This document shows, one piece after another, positions 8,870 through 17,923 of a stretch of 64,000 nucleotides of DNA. The translations under genes and the position numbers were made by a program. The stretch covers positions 1,240,001 to 1,304,000 of the forward strand of contig NZ_JBHTJH010000017.1 of assembly GCF_042675645.1 (NCBI RefSeq), written 5' to 3'. Numbering within the stretch: the first letter of the stretch is position 1; each line of letters starts with the position of its first letter. The stretch is from Sungkyunkwania multivorans. GTDB lineage: Bacteria > Bacteroidota > Bacteroidia > Flavobacteriales > Flavobacteriaceae. The notes under the pieces are model-generated. The model was given only the letters and a program-made list of their open reading frames with translations, was not told the origin of the DNA and did not search any database.

Positions 8870-9865
8870 TTAGTCTAGGGTAACTTCATTTCCAGAAGGT
8901 ACTTTCTCTTCAAAACAGTCTAAATTGTATATTGTGGTATCTGCGATGTTTTTTAATGCGGTTTCGGTTAAAAAAGCTTGATGACTAGTAATGAGAACAT
9001 TATTAAAAGTCATTAATCTGGCAATGACATCGTCTTGCAAAATGGTATCAGAGTGGTCTTCAAAAAACAGACCTTCTTCCTCTTCGTATACATCTATTCC
9101 GAAATACCCAATCTTGCCAGATTTTAATCCTTCAATAACGGCTTTGGTGTCAACTAGACCACCGCGACTTGTGTTAATGAGCATAACACCTTCTTTCATT
9201 AGTGTTATGTGTTCTGTGTCTATTAAGTGCCTGGTTGATGGTGTCAATGGAACGTGCAGACTAATTATATCTGCCTGTTTGCAAATGGTGGTACAGTTGG
9301 TGTATATGACATCATATAAATCTATCAGGTTCTTATCTTCAGAAACATCGTGGGCTAGTATCTTACATCCCAAACCGTGCAGTATTTTTACGAGTACTGC
9401 TCCTATTTTTCCTGTACCAATAACACCTACTGTTTTGCCGTTTAGGTCAAATCCTGTAAGCCCGTTCAGCGAGAAATTTTGTTCTCGAACTCTATTGTGC
9501 GCTCTAACAATCTTTCGGTTAAGTGTTAAGATGAGTGCAAGAGTATGTTCTGCTATAGCATATGGTGAGTAGGCTGGTACACGAGCTACTTTTAGTCCTA
9601 GTTTATCAGCTTTTTTTAAATCAACGTGATTAAAACCCGCTGAGCGCAATACGATATATTCAATCCCTTGTTGGTACAATATATCTAAAACTTCAGCAGA
9701 GGCATTGTCGTTTGAGAATAGTGCGACAGCTTTTGAGCCTCTTGCTAATCTAGCTGTTTCTTTAGTAAGCCTGTATTCCAGAAAATTCAACTCGTGCTTT
9801 CCATCATTAGCTTTAACAAGGGAAGGTTTATCAAATTTATGTGTACTGAATATTGTTGTTTTCAT
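8870..9865 (-). CDS. D-2-hydroxyacid dehydrogenase (D-lactate dehydrogenase-like)
   Basis: NAD-dependent reduction of a 2-keto acid, most likely pyruvate to D-lactate. Encodes 331 residues with the Rossmann motif VIGTGKIGAVLVKILHGLG, the catalytic region INTSRGGLVDTKAVIEGLKSG (Arg) and the C-terminal ITSHQAFLTETALKNIADTT (His), the last typical of LdhA-type enzymes. It sits 11 bp downstream of phosphofructokinase. With PFK, aldolase and GAPDH in the same run, it would close a fermentative NAD cycle. The family is firm, lactate as product is likely, and other 2-keto acids are possible. Confidence 0.9.
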   Translation of the reverse strand: MKTTIFSTHKFDKPSLVKANDGKHELNFLEYRLTKETARLARGSKAVALFSNDNASAEVLDILYQQGIEYIVLRSAGFNHVDLKKADKLGLKVARVPAYSPYAIAEHTLALILTLNRKIVRAHNRVREQNFSLNGLTGFDLNGKTVGVIGTGKIGAVLVKILHGLGCKILAHDVSEDKNLIDLYDVIYTNCTTICKQADIISLHVPLTPSTRHLIDTEHITLMKEGVMLINTSRGGLVDTKAVIEGLKSGKIGYFGIDVYEEEEGLFFEDHSDTILQDDVIARLMTFNNVLITSHQAFLTETALKNIADTTIYNLDCFEEKVPSGNEVTLD

Positions 9866-9876
9866 ATCTTAATAAT

Positions 9877-10851
9877 TTATGAACCAAAAACTTTTAAAAG
9901 GTCTTGCAATTCTTCATCTATATGATGCTGTTTTACGACATTTTGAAATGGGGTGGTGCAAATCATATTATTATATAACCCTACCATAACATTTTCAGAA
10001 CCTCGCAAAAGCACGTCTATAGAAGCAGCACCAAGTCTTATCCCCAGCATTCTGTCAAAAGCTGATGGATGGCCGCCACGTTGAACGTGTCCTAGTCTTG
10101 TTATTCGTAAATCTATATCTGGGTTGACTTCCTTAATTTTGGATGCGACTAAATCTGTACCTGTTTCATCACCTTCGGATACTACAATTAGGAATGCATC
10201 CTCGCTATGGTAATTTTTAACTTTTTCTAGTAAGAGGTGTAAGTCCTGCGTACTTTCAGGAATTAGGATACCATTGGCACCAACCACTAATCCTGAATGG
10301 ATACCAATATATCCAGAATCTCTTCCCATTACTTCTACAATGAACACACGGTTATGGGATTCAGCGGTATCTCGTATTTTATCAATATTTTCAATAGCAG
10401 TATTTACAGCAGAATCAAAGCCTAGGGTATAATCCGTTCCAGCAAGGTCATTATCAATAGTTCCAGGAATACCAATAAAAGGGATGTCACATATTTCTGA
10501 AAAGGCCAATAGACCTTTAAAAGTGCCATCGCCGCCAATAGCAATTAGGGCATCTACATGGGCTTTCCGTAGAGTTTGTAGCGCTTTTTCACGGCCTTGC
10601 AGGGTCATAAAGCGCTCACTTCTTGCCGTTTTTAGAATTGTGCCACCTTGATGTACTAACTTTTGTAAATCGTGTGATTTTAATGGAATTAAATCACCAT
10701 CTATTAATCCCTCATATCCTTTTCTAAAACCGCTTACTTTAATCTCATTAACTTCAGCACATTTTGTGATTGCATACAATGCAGCATTCATCCCAGGACT
10801 GTCGCCTCCGGATGTAAATACGCCTATATGTTTAATTTTATTCGTGTTCAT
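9877..10851 (-). CDS. pfkA: ATP-dependent 6-phosphofructokinase
   Basis: Phosphorylates fructose 6-phosphate in glycolysis. The 324 residues are the usual length of bacterial PfkA. Visible motifs are GGDSPGMNAAL (ATP site), GGDGTFKG, PGTIDNDLAGTDYTLGFDSA with the catalytic Asp, and VEVMGRDSGYIGI (sugar phosphate). The Gly in GGDGT, in place of the Asp of GGDDT, points to ATP and not pyrophosphate. It overlaps the upstream alpha/beta hydrolase gene by 14 bp. This is an accessory copy on a mobile element; the host should have its own glycolytic set elsewhere. Confidence 0.95.
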   Translation of the reverse strand: MNTNKIKHIGVFTSGGDSPGMNAALYAITKCAEVNEIKVSGFRKGYEGLIDGDLIPLKSHDLQKLVHQGGTILKTARSERFMTLQGREKALQTLRKAHVDALIAIGGDGTFKGLLAFSEICDIPFIGIPGTIDNDLAGTDYTLGFDSAVNTAIENIDKIRDTAESHNRVFIVEVMGRDSGYIGIHSGLVVGANGILIPESTQDLHLLLEKVKNYHSEDAFLIVVSEGDETGTDLVASKIKEVNPDIDLRITRLGHVQRGGHPSAFDRMLGIRLGAASIDVLLRGSENVMVGLYNNMICTTPFQNVVKQHHIDEELQDLLKVFGS

Positions 10852-11758
10852 TTGATATTTTTTTTTGTAATCTTATTTCTGAAATAGTAAAATCTTGAAT
10901 TACCTTCCAAACAAATTCTGCCTCTTTCAGAAAGAATTGATGGTCTCCTTCCGATGAAGTAATAAAGTGTACGTTTTTAAATTCCCTTGATAATTTTAAG
11001 GCATTTTCTAAAGGTGCCGTAGTGTCTTTTTCCCCGTGAATAAAAAGGATACCTTTATCCTTAATTTTCCTTGCTATCGCAAATAAATCTGTTTTCAAGA
11101 TGACTTCTGTGAGCGAATAATAATAACTCATCCAATGATGCTTTTTTGCATCTTCATAAACTTCATCCGTTAGGTTATCAGGCTTGAATGCACTTGACAT
11201 AAATATGGGATGAATCATACAGATGTATTTCGAGAATTTGCTTGTTGAAATCCTATCTACAAAGGAATGTGTGGACATAACTTTCTTAAATTCATAAACA
11301 TCTTTATAAACAGGTATGCCTATAAGTATTCCTGCTTTGAACCAAGTTGGTTGCTTTTCCAATAGTGCCAACGAAATTATAGCTCCCATTGAATGTCCAG
11401 CAATAAGTATATTTCCATCGTTGAACCCTTCCTTGTTTAGAACTAATTCTAAAGCTTGTTGCTGACTTAATAGAGAATAATCACTTTTTGGTTTTGGCGA
11501 ATCACCAAAACCGAGAAGGTCAATAAGAAGTAATGTATGTGTTTTGGTAATCCCATCTAATTCACGTTTCCAATATTTTATAGAGCCTGTCAATCCGTGC
11601 AACAAAACAAGTTTGTTCTCTCCAGAACCTATTATTTCATAGTTCAATAAAGTTTTGTTGGCATTGTAAGCTGGTTGCTTACCAATCTTGTAATGTTGAT
11701 AACCTGCTATAGCAATAACAGGAAAAATAAACACTATGGATATGAGTAGTAATGTCAT
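10838..11758 (-). CDS. Membrane-anchored alpha/beta hydrolase
   Basis: Encodes 306 residues with an N-terminal hydrophobic anchor (MTLLLISIVFIFPVIAIAG), then an alpha/beta hydrolase fold: oxyanion segment LVLLHGLTGSIKYW, nucleophile elbow GHSMGAIISLAL with Ser about residue 124, and C-terminal SEGDHQFFL with the catalytic His. It overlaps both neighbours (4 bp with the symporter, 14 bp with pfkA), so it is translationally coupled. Substrate unknown; esterase, lipase or haloperoxidase-type chemistry cannot be told apart from sequence. Confidence 0.85.
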   Translation of the reverse strand: MTLLLISIVFIFPVIAIAGYQHYKIGKQPAYNANKTLLNYEIIGSGENKLVLLHGLTGSIKYWKRELDGITKTHTLLLIDLLGFGDSPKPKSDYSLLSQQQALELVLNKEGFNDGNILIAGHSMGAIISLALLEKQPTWFKAGILIGIPVYKDVYEFKKVMSTHSFVDRISTSKFSKYICMIHPIFMSSAFKPDNLTDEVYEDAKKHHWMSYYYSLTEVILKTDLFAIARKIKDKGILFIHGEKDTTAPLENALKLSREFKNVHFITSSEGDHQFFLKEAEFVWKVIQDFTISEIRLQKKISNEHE

Positions 11759-13110
11759 TGTTTTGAACTTTCATTTACTATATTTCTATTTACTAAAATT
11801 GGCGTTTTACCATAAAACTTATTGAAGACTACACAAGCAGTTAAATCACCAGTTACGTTAACAGCAGTCCTGAACATTCCTAACAGCCTTTCTACTCCAA
11901 TAATAATGATTATGCCTTCTGAGGGTATGCCAACGCTACTGAGTACTGAAGCCAAAATAACTACACCACCACCTGGTATAGCAGGTGTGCCAATGGATGC
12001 AGCTACAATGGTAACGATGACCACTATGATGTTTAGTAAACTCATTTCCAAGCCATAGGCTTGAGCGATAAACAGCGTAGTTATGGTTTGATAGAGTGCA
12101 GTTCCATCCATATTAACTGTAGCACCAATGGGAATTATAAAATTGCTGATGGTCTTGTCTACTTGTAGTTCTTCTTCAGCGGTTTTTAGTGATAAGGGCA
12201 TCACAGCCGCAGAACTTGTCGTTGAAAAAGCCAATAGTTGTACATCCCTTATTTTTTTTAGGAATTGAAATGGGTTTGTTTTTCCCAATAGTGCAACAAG
12301 TCCTAAATAGAAAATCACCAATAATAGAAGACCAAGAAGTACTACTCCTACATAGTATGTTAGACCAGATAAGGAACTTAATCCAACACTAGAGGTAAGC
12401 TGCGCCATAAGACCAAAAACGGCAATAGGTACTAGAAGCATTGACCATTTTACTACCGTCATACAGACTTCCTGTATGGCACTTAAAAGAAGCTTTACTG
12501 GGCGCAGTAAAGAATCCTCAAGTGATAGCACAGCTACACCAATAATGATTGTGAAAATCACAATACTTAACATTTCACCACTTACCATTGAGGCCAAAGG
12601 ATTTTCTGGAAGCAAATTTGATATAGCGTCAGGGATGTTTTCAAGTCCGAATGACAGCTCGGTGCCTTCTGAATTTACGGATGATACATCATTATGTTCT
12701 GATAGTGCCTGTTGGTGCAAGAAGCGTCCTGGTTTGAAGAGCTGAGAGATAATGGTACCAAGACTTACCGAAACTATAGTAGTGCCTAGAAAATAGAGTA
12801 ACACACCACCACCTAATTTTTTTAGGCTGCCCTTATCATTACTTGCAATACCAGTGATGATAGATGCAACAATCAAAGGAATCATAATCATTTGAACCAA
12901 CTTTAGAAAAAGTACACCAGGAAGTGCTAGCCAATTACCTGCCACGTCAGCTGTTTCTTTAGATATCCAACCATTTTGAGGACTCAAGAGCAAACCAAAC
13001 CCAACACCTAGAAACAAAGCGATGATTACTTTGAGCCATAGGCGATTCTCTACCAGTTTTACCAGATAGTCGTTTAGTGATTTAAGTGATTTTATCTCCG
13101 TGTCAAACAT
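11755..13110 (-). CDS. Dicarboxylate/amino acid:cation symporter (DAACS family)
   Basis: Secondary transporter that takes up glutamate, aspartate or C4-dicarboxylates with H+ or Na+. Encodes 451 residues with about eight membrane helices, the serine-rich re-entrant loop LLAFSTTSSAAVMPLSL, the signature TVNMDGTALYQTITTLFIAQ and the helix 8 region RLLGMFRTAVNVTGD. The start ATG at 13110 is clear. It lies 11 bp after the aldolase gene. With NhaA in the same run, it may use a Na+ gradient to import a carbon or electron-acceptor substrate such as fumarate or aspartate (inference). Confidence 0.92.
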   Translation of the reverse strand: MFDTEIKSLKSLNDYLVKLVENRLWLKVIIALFLGVGFGLLLSPQNGWISKETADVAGNWLALPGVLFLKLVQMIMIPLIVASIITGIASNDKGSLKKLGGGVLLYFLGTTIVSVSLGTIISQLFKPGRFLHQQALSEHNDVSSVNSEGTELSFGLENIPDAISNLLPENPLASMVSGEMLSIVIFTIIIGVAVLSLEDSLLRPVKLLLSAIQEVCMTVVKWSMLLVPIAVFGLMAQLTSSVGLSSLSGLTYYVGVVLLGLLLLVIFYLGLVALLGKTNPFQFLKKIRDVQLLAFSTTSSAAVMPLSLKTAEEELQVDKTISNFIIPIGATVNMDGTALYQTITTLFIAQAYGLEMSLLNIIVVIVTIVAASIGTPAIPGGGVVILASVLSSVGIPSEGIIIIIGVERLLGMFRTAVNVTGDLTACVVFNKFYGKTPILVNRNIVNESSKQ

Positions 13111-13121
13111 TTCCTATTTTG

Positions 13122-14183
13122 TTATGCTATACTGATTTTTGAATCCAAGTAAACACTTTGAACCAACTTCAATAATTCAACGCCTTCACCGAAAGGCTTT
13201 TGAAAAGCCTTTCTTCCTAATATTAGCCCTGAGCCTCCAGCACGCTTATTAACTACTGCTGTTGTAATAGCTTCAGTTAAATCAGTTTCCCCTTTAGAGC
13301 CACCACCTGAATTAATCAATCCTATTTTTCCCATATAGCAATTTGCTACTTGTAATCTGCATAAATCAATAGGGTGTTCTGTAGTGAGCGTTTCATAGAT
13401 TTCATCATCATATTTACCGAAATCGATATTCTTAAAACCAAAATTGTTGGTTGGAAGTTTTTGCTTAATAATATCTGCCTGTATGGTTACACCTAAATGA
13501 TTTGCCTGACCAGTTACATCGGCAGCTGCGTGATAATCTTCTTTTTCTGTTTTGAATGCTTCGTTTCGGGTGTAGCACCATAAGATGGTTGCCATACCCA
13601 GATTATGAGCCTCTTCAAAAGCTTCTGAAATTTCTTTGAGCTGTCTATTGCTTTCTTCAGAACCAAAATAAATGGTAGCACCCACAGCAACGGCTCCCAT
13701 ATCCCAAGCCGCTTTTACCTTACCAAATAGTGTTTGGTCATATTTATTAGGATAGGTAAGTAGTTCATTGTGATTAATCTTCACAATAAAAGGTATTTTA
13801 TGGGCATATTTTCTGACATTTAGTCCCAAAACGCCAAAGGTTGATGCTACTCCATTACAACCAGCTTCTATAGCGAGCTTAATAATGTTTTCTGGGTCAA
13901 AATAATCTGGGTTTTTATAGAATGAGAAAGCAGCACTATGCTCAATGCCTTGGTCAACAGGCAGGATGCTTAAATACCCAGTTCCTGACAGATTTCCGTG
14001 ACCGTATAACTGTGAAAGACTGCGTAGTACCTGTGGATTTCTATTGCTATTAATAAAAACCTTGTCAAGGCTATTATCACTTGGTGTTAGTAATTCATCT
14101 TTTGTTATTTTTTCACAGACGTGATTTAAATAATAGGGTGCTTTTTCGCCTAATATTTCTATAATGTTGTTGCTTGTTTTCAT
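13122..14183 (-). CDS. Class I fructose-bisphosphate aldolase, DhnA/FbaB type
   Basis: Cleaves fructose 1,6-bisphosphate through a Schiff base. The 353-residue protein carries the family's LSILPVDQGIEHSAAFSF motif, FIVKINHNELL, the segment GAVAVGATIYFGSEESNRQ and the phosphate-binding stretch INSGGGSKGETD followed by GSGLILGRKAFQKP. It is the archaeal/DhnA-type aldolase, unrelated in sequence to the class II enzyme expected in the host chromosome. Gaps to the neighbouring GAPDH and symporter genes are 11 bp. Together with PFK and GAPDH it makes a contiguous glycolytic segment. Confidence 0.92.
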   Translation of the reverse strand: MKTSNNIIEILGEKAPYYLNHVCEKITKDELLTPSDNSLDKVFINSNRNPQVLRSLSQLYGHGNLSGTGYLSILPVDQGIEHSAAFSFYKNPDYFDPENIIKLAIEAGCNGVASTFGVLGLNVRKYAHKIPFIVKINHNELLTYPNKYDQTLFGKVKAAWDMGAVAVGATIYFGSEESNRQLKEISEAFEEAHNLGMATILWCYTRNEAFKTEKEDYHAAADVTGQANHLGVTIQADIIKQKLPTNNFGFKNIDFGKYDDEIYETLTTEHPIDLCRLQVANCYMGKIGLINSGGGSKGETDLTEAITTAVVNKRAGGSGLILGRKAFQKPFGEGVELLKLVQSVYLDSKISIA

Positions 14184-14194
14184 TTTGATAAGAA

Positions 14195-15208
14195 TTAGTG
14201 TATACCTAAGCTTTCATTGGTTTTAGATATAGATTTAGTCCCATTTGCCTCTATTCCAGTAAGTGCCCTTATAGCATCTATAGTTTCTGGTATTACTATA
14301 GCTTGGTTATCCACGATATAGGCATAAAAGAGTTCATCTCCCACTACCTTTAGCATATCTTCCCAAAGTGCAACTTCATACATATCGCCCCAAGGTCTTC
14401 CCATATCCAAAAACATTTCTTTAATGGTATTGTTTGAGACTAGGCCTTGGTCATATTGAATAAACTTTATACGACTAGACGTTTTAAAAGCATTTAAAAC
14501 TTCTTCTTTCGAGGCTTGCTTTTTTAACTTCACGTTCCAGTAGTGCATATGGCTTAAAGTTTCTGGAACTTTTACCGCAGAAGTAATCACATCTAATTCT
14601 GGGTCAACGCTTTTAGCATCCGGACCTTGATGGCTCGGGATATCTCTTTCGGGCACCATGGTGTTCATTATACCACCCAAATGACTTTCCCAAGGGTCTG
14701 TAGCTCTTCTTAAAAGCGTCCCTCTGGCATAATCCAATAAATCAGCTCTTTTTAACGCGGTTAACGTTCTTAATATAGAGGTTGTATTGCAAGAGACTAC
14801 TCTGGTCGCGTCTCTATTTAACGCCGATTCATAATTATTTTCGGCACTAAAGGAATGCCCCGTGGTTTCGTGTTTTTCGCCACCGTGCAATATGAATTTG
14901 ATGTTCTGTTCCTTATAGATTGCCACGTTTTGAGCTGCAATCTTTTTAGGGGTGCAATCCACAACAAGGTCTGACTTATTTAAAAGTTCTTGCATATTTC
15001 CTTTTATTGTAATGCCTTCAGACTTCATTTTGTCTTCAGCTTCATCAGTTGCTGAATAGATATCATACTCTTTTCTTACCGCATTTTGAATGCGCCAATC
15101 GCTTATGATATCACATACTCCAGAAAGCTTCATATCATCCTGTAGGTTGATTGCATCGGCCACTCTTTTTCCTATTACTCCGTATCCTATTACTGCTATT
15201 TTTTTCAT
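14195..15208 (-). CDS. Type II (archaeal-type) glyceraldehyde-3-phosphate dehydrogenase
   Basis: Oxidises glyceraldehyde 3-phosphate with NAD(P). Encodes 337 residues: N-terminal Rossmann motif IAVIGYGVIGKRVADAI, VDCTPKKIAAQN, the catalytic Cys in RVVSCNTTSILRTL, and a downstream phosphate-binding region LLRRATDPWE. The SCNTT active site and the IGYGVIGKRV start are those of archaeal GapII; bacterial GapA has SCTTN. Such genes are uncommon in bacteria and suggest transfer. It sits between nhaA (1-bp gap) and the DhnA aldolase (11-bp gap). Confidence 0.9.
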   Translation of the reverse strand: MKKIAVIGYGVIGKRVADAINLQDDMKLSGVCDIISDWRIQNAVRKEYDIYSATDEAEDKMKSEGITIKGNMQELLNKSDLVVDCTPKKIAAQNVAIYKEQNIKFILHGGEKHETTGHSFSAENNYESALNRDATRVVSCNTTSILRTLTALKRADLLDYARGTLLRRATDPWESHLGGIMNTMVPERDIPSHQGPDAKSVDPELDVITSAVKVPETLSHMHYWNVKLKKQASKEEVLNAFKTSSRIKFIQYDQGLVSNNTIKEMFLDMGRPWGDMYEVALWEDMLKVVGDELFYAYIVDNQAIVIPETIDAIRALTGIEANGTKSISKTNESLGIH

Positions 15209-15209
15209 A

Positions 15210-16523
15210 TTATATTGTTTTAAGTGTTTGATTTTTTATTAAAATGATGGAACCGATAATGCCTGCAATTAAGGAAGCAAACAGGATGCTTACTTTTGCT
15301 GTATAGATAAATTCTTCATCGGCAAATGCCAATTCGTTTATAAAAAGGGACATTGTAAACCCGATACCAGCTAGAAAGGCAATTCCGTAGATGTGATACC
15401 AAGTAATATTTTTAGGAAGTTTTGCTAATTTTAGAAAGACCAAAATTTTTGAAAATAAGACGACACCAATAAACTTTCCGAATATGAGACCAAAACCTAT
15501 TCCTAGACTTATCGGATGGGTAAGTACTTCCAACACTTTGCCGTGTAGGTGAATACCAGCATTAGCAAAAGCGAATAGTGGTAGTACGATAAAATTCACA
15601 AATGGATTTAAAGCATTTTCAAGCTTTTGGAGTGGTGTTTCAGCTTCTGAACTTATAGTTTTGATTTCTTCTAGTATTTCTAATTGGGAATGAGAAATTA
15701 GCGAACCTCTTACAGGTTTTTCTTTATTGAACTTGTTGTGTAATGTCGCAAGGCGTTGTAAAAATGTAGCCTCGTTTATTTTTACACGACCTGGTATAGC
15801 TAGGGCTGTTAGTATGCCAGCAATAGTAGGGTGTACTCCTGAGAAGAAGAAAGCTAGCCAAACACCACCTATTCCTATAATGGCATAGAACCAAGTTTTT
15901 CGTACTCCAGCATAATTGCCAATAACTAGTAATCCAAAGAAAAGAAAGGCGTGAAATAAATCCATAGTGGATATACCAGAAGTATAAAAAAGTGCAATTA
16001 CCAATACACCGCCTAAATCGTCAACGACAGCAAGTGTTACTAGGAAGACACGTAATGCAATGGGTAAGCGTTTTCCGAAAAGAGCTAGTACACCTAAAGA
16101 AAAAGCAATATCGGTAGCCATAGGTATTCCCCAACCTTGTGAAGCTTCACCGGTAGTGTTGAGGATAAAATATATGAGGGCAGGAAGAACCATTCCCCCA
16201 ATAGCGGCACCAATAGGCAATACTGCATTTTGAGGTGTTGATAGTTTTCCACCTAATATTTCTCTTTTTAATTCTAAACCAACCTGAAGAAAGAACAGAG
16301 CCATTAATCCATCATTAATCCAGAGTAGTAATGGTTCGGTCAATTGAAAATTACCGATGCTAAATGAAATAGTAGTATTTAGAATATTTTGGTAAGTGCT
16401 TTGCCAAGGTGAATTTGCCCAAAGCATAGCTATTGTTACTGCTATTAAAAGCACAATTCCTGTGTTGCTAAATACTTTATTCGTAATGTTCCAGACGCTA
16501 TTATGTGCAGTACTTTTAATCAT
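15210..16523 (-). CDS. nhaA: Na+/H+ antiporter NhaA
   Basis: Inner-membrane electrogenic antiporter for pH and Na+ homeostasis. Encodes 437 residues with about 12 helices. Conserved features are INDGLMALFFLQVGLELKRE, WGIPMATDIAFSLGVLALF and FLVTLAVVDDLGGVLVIA, in which the twin Asp is the ion-binding pair. A hydrophilic loop near residues 255-310 is longer than in E. coli NhaA but common in other NhaA proteins. It overlaps the end of the NDH-2-like gene by 8 bp. Confidence 0.95.
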   Translation of the reverse strand: MIKSTAHNSVWNITNKVFSNTGIVLLIAVTIAMLWANSPWQSTYQNILNTTISFSIGNFQLTEPLLLWINDGLMALFFLQVGLELKREILGGKLSTPQNAVLPIGAAIGGMVLPALIYFILNTTGEASQGWGIPMATDIAFSLGVLALFGKRLPIALRVFLVTLAVVDDLGGVLVIALFYTSGISTMDLFHAFLFFGLLVIGNYAGVRKTWFYAIIGIGGVWLAFFFSGVHPTIAGILTALAIPGRVKINEATFLQRLATLHNKFNKEKPVRGSLISHSQLEILEEIKTISSEAETPLQKLENALNPFVNFIVLPLFAFANAGIHLHGKVLEVLTHPISLGIGFGLIFGKFIGVVLFSKILVFLKLAKLPKNITWYHIYGIAFLAGIGFTMSLFINELAFADEEFIYTAKVSILFASLIAGIIGSIILIKNQTLKTI

Positions 16524-17907
16524 TGATTGTTATTTTTTTTACTGCGGGTTGCGAATTGATTGTGGATTTTGATTCTGATGGTTTGTTGAAATTTCTAATA
16601 ATCAGGCGGTTGCTCTTTTCGTAAGTGAAATAGCTTACCGCCCAATTAAAACCAACCATCAATCTATTTCTAAAGCCGCTAATGGACATAAGGTGAACGA
16701 TAGACCAGAGTAGCCAAGCGAAATAACCACCAAATCTGAATTTGCCTAAATCGGCTACTGCTTTACGTTTACCTACTGTCGCCAATGAACCTTTATCGTG
16801 ATATTCAAAAGGTTTAATAGGCTTGTTTTTTATGATATTTAGGATTGATGTACCTAAGTACTTTCCTTGTTGAATAGCTGTTTGCGCGACCTGTGGATGC
16901 CCTTTTGGTGTTTTTTCGGTAATTACAGCCGCTATATCACCAATGGCGAATATGTTTTTATAATCTTCTACCATCAAAAAGGGGTTGGTTTTAATACGGT
17001 TACCTCTGACAACATATTTTTTGTCAATACCTTTTGGAAACTGGCCTTTTACACCTGCTGTCCAGATTAGATTTTTTGCCATAATGATGTTATCACGATT
17101 TGTGATAACCTTTGAGCCATCATAATTACTTACTGATTCATTGAGTAATACATTTACATTCAAATCTTCTAGGTATTTTAGGGTTTTTGATGATGCCTTG
17201 TCTGACATCGAGCTTAACAACTCACCCCTAGCTTCTATCAAATAAATGTTCATTATAGTTGAAGGGTATTCTGGGTAATCTTTAGGAAGGATGTATTTAC
17301 AGAATTCCGCTAAAGCTCCAGCCATTTCTACTCCTGCAGGACCGCCTCCAACAATCACAAAATTGGTTAGTGTATCACGTTCTTCATCATCACAGGTAAT
17401 AGCGGCCTGCTCTAAGTTTTGCAACATCATATGGCGGATATTGAGAGAATCGCGAATATCTTTCATCCCCAAGCTGTTATCAGCTACGGTATCCATACCG
17501 AAGAAATTGGTAGTTGTTCCTGTAGCTAACACCAAATAATCGTAATGAACATCTCCTTTATTGGTTCTTACAATATTTGAAGTAGGTTGAATTTCTTCTA
17601 CTACTGCCAATCGAAAAACCACGTTTTTATAACCGTTAAACTGCTTTCGGAAGGGAAACACGATGCTATCGGGCTCTAGGGCACTAGTTGCCACTTGGTA
17701 AAGTAATGGCTGAAACTGATGAAAGTTGTTTTTGTCAAACAAAACCACTTGTACCTTTTTGTTCTTTAGTTTTTCTACCAAAGCCAAACCTGCAAAACCA
17801 CCGCCTACAATAACCAAACGCGGCCAATTAGTATCTGGTAGGCATATATCATCTGTTACTTTACAAGCAGATTTTGATGATATACTATGTATGTGATTAT
17901 CTTCCAT
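16516..17907 (-). CDS. NDH-2-like NAD(P)/FAD-dependent dehydrogenase
   Basis: Probable single-subunit NADH:quinone oxidoreductase that regenerates NAD without pumping protons. Encodes 463 residues with an FAD-binding motif VIVGGGFAGLALVEKLKN, a second dinucleotide motif FVIVGGGPAGVEMAGALAEF, and the FAD-contact segment NIFAIGDIAAV. A hydrophobic C-terminal stretch (YFAWLLWSIVHLMSISGFRNRLMVG) fits membrane association of NDH-2. The N-terminal 30 residues carry Cys/His (SKSACKVTDDICLP), not usual for the family. It overlaps nhaA by 8 bp and lies 16 bp after the single Usp gene. Confidence 0.9.
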   Translation of the reverse strand: MEDNHIHSISSKSACKVTDDICLPDTNWPRLVIVGGGFAGLALVEKLKNKKVQVVLFDKNNFHQFQPLLYQVATSALEPDSIVFPFRKQFNGYKNVVFRLAVVEEIQPTSNIVRTNKGDVHYDYLVLATGTTTNFFGMDTVADNSLGMKDIRDSLNIRHMMLQNLEQAAITCDDEERDTLTNFVIVGGGPAGVEMAGALAEFCKYILPKDYPEYPSTIMNIYLIEARGELLSSMSDKASSKTLKYLEDLNVNVLLNESVSNYDGSKVITNRDNIIMAKNLIWTAGVKGQFPKGIDKKYVVRGNRIKTNPFLMVEDYKNIFAIGDIAAVITEKTPKGHPQVAQTAIQQGKYLGTSILNIIKNKPIKPFEYHDKGSLATVGKRKAVADLGKFRFGGYFAWLLWSIVHLMSISGFRNRLMVGFNWAVSYFTYEKSNRLIIRNFNKPSESKSTINSQPAVKKITIND

Positions 17908-17923
17908 AATTATTTTAGATTCT

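Noticed and set aside
8991..9572. 193-codon plus-strand frame inside the D-lactate dehydrogenase-like gene
   Set aside because: Antisense shadow of a clear enzyme gene with intact motifs.
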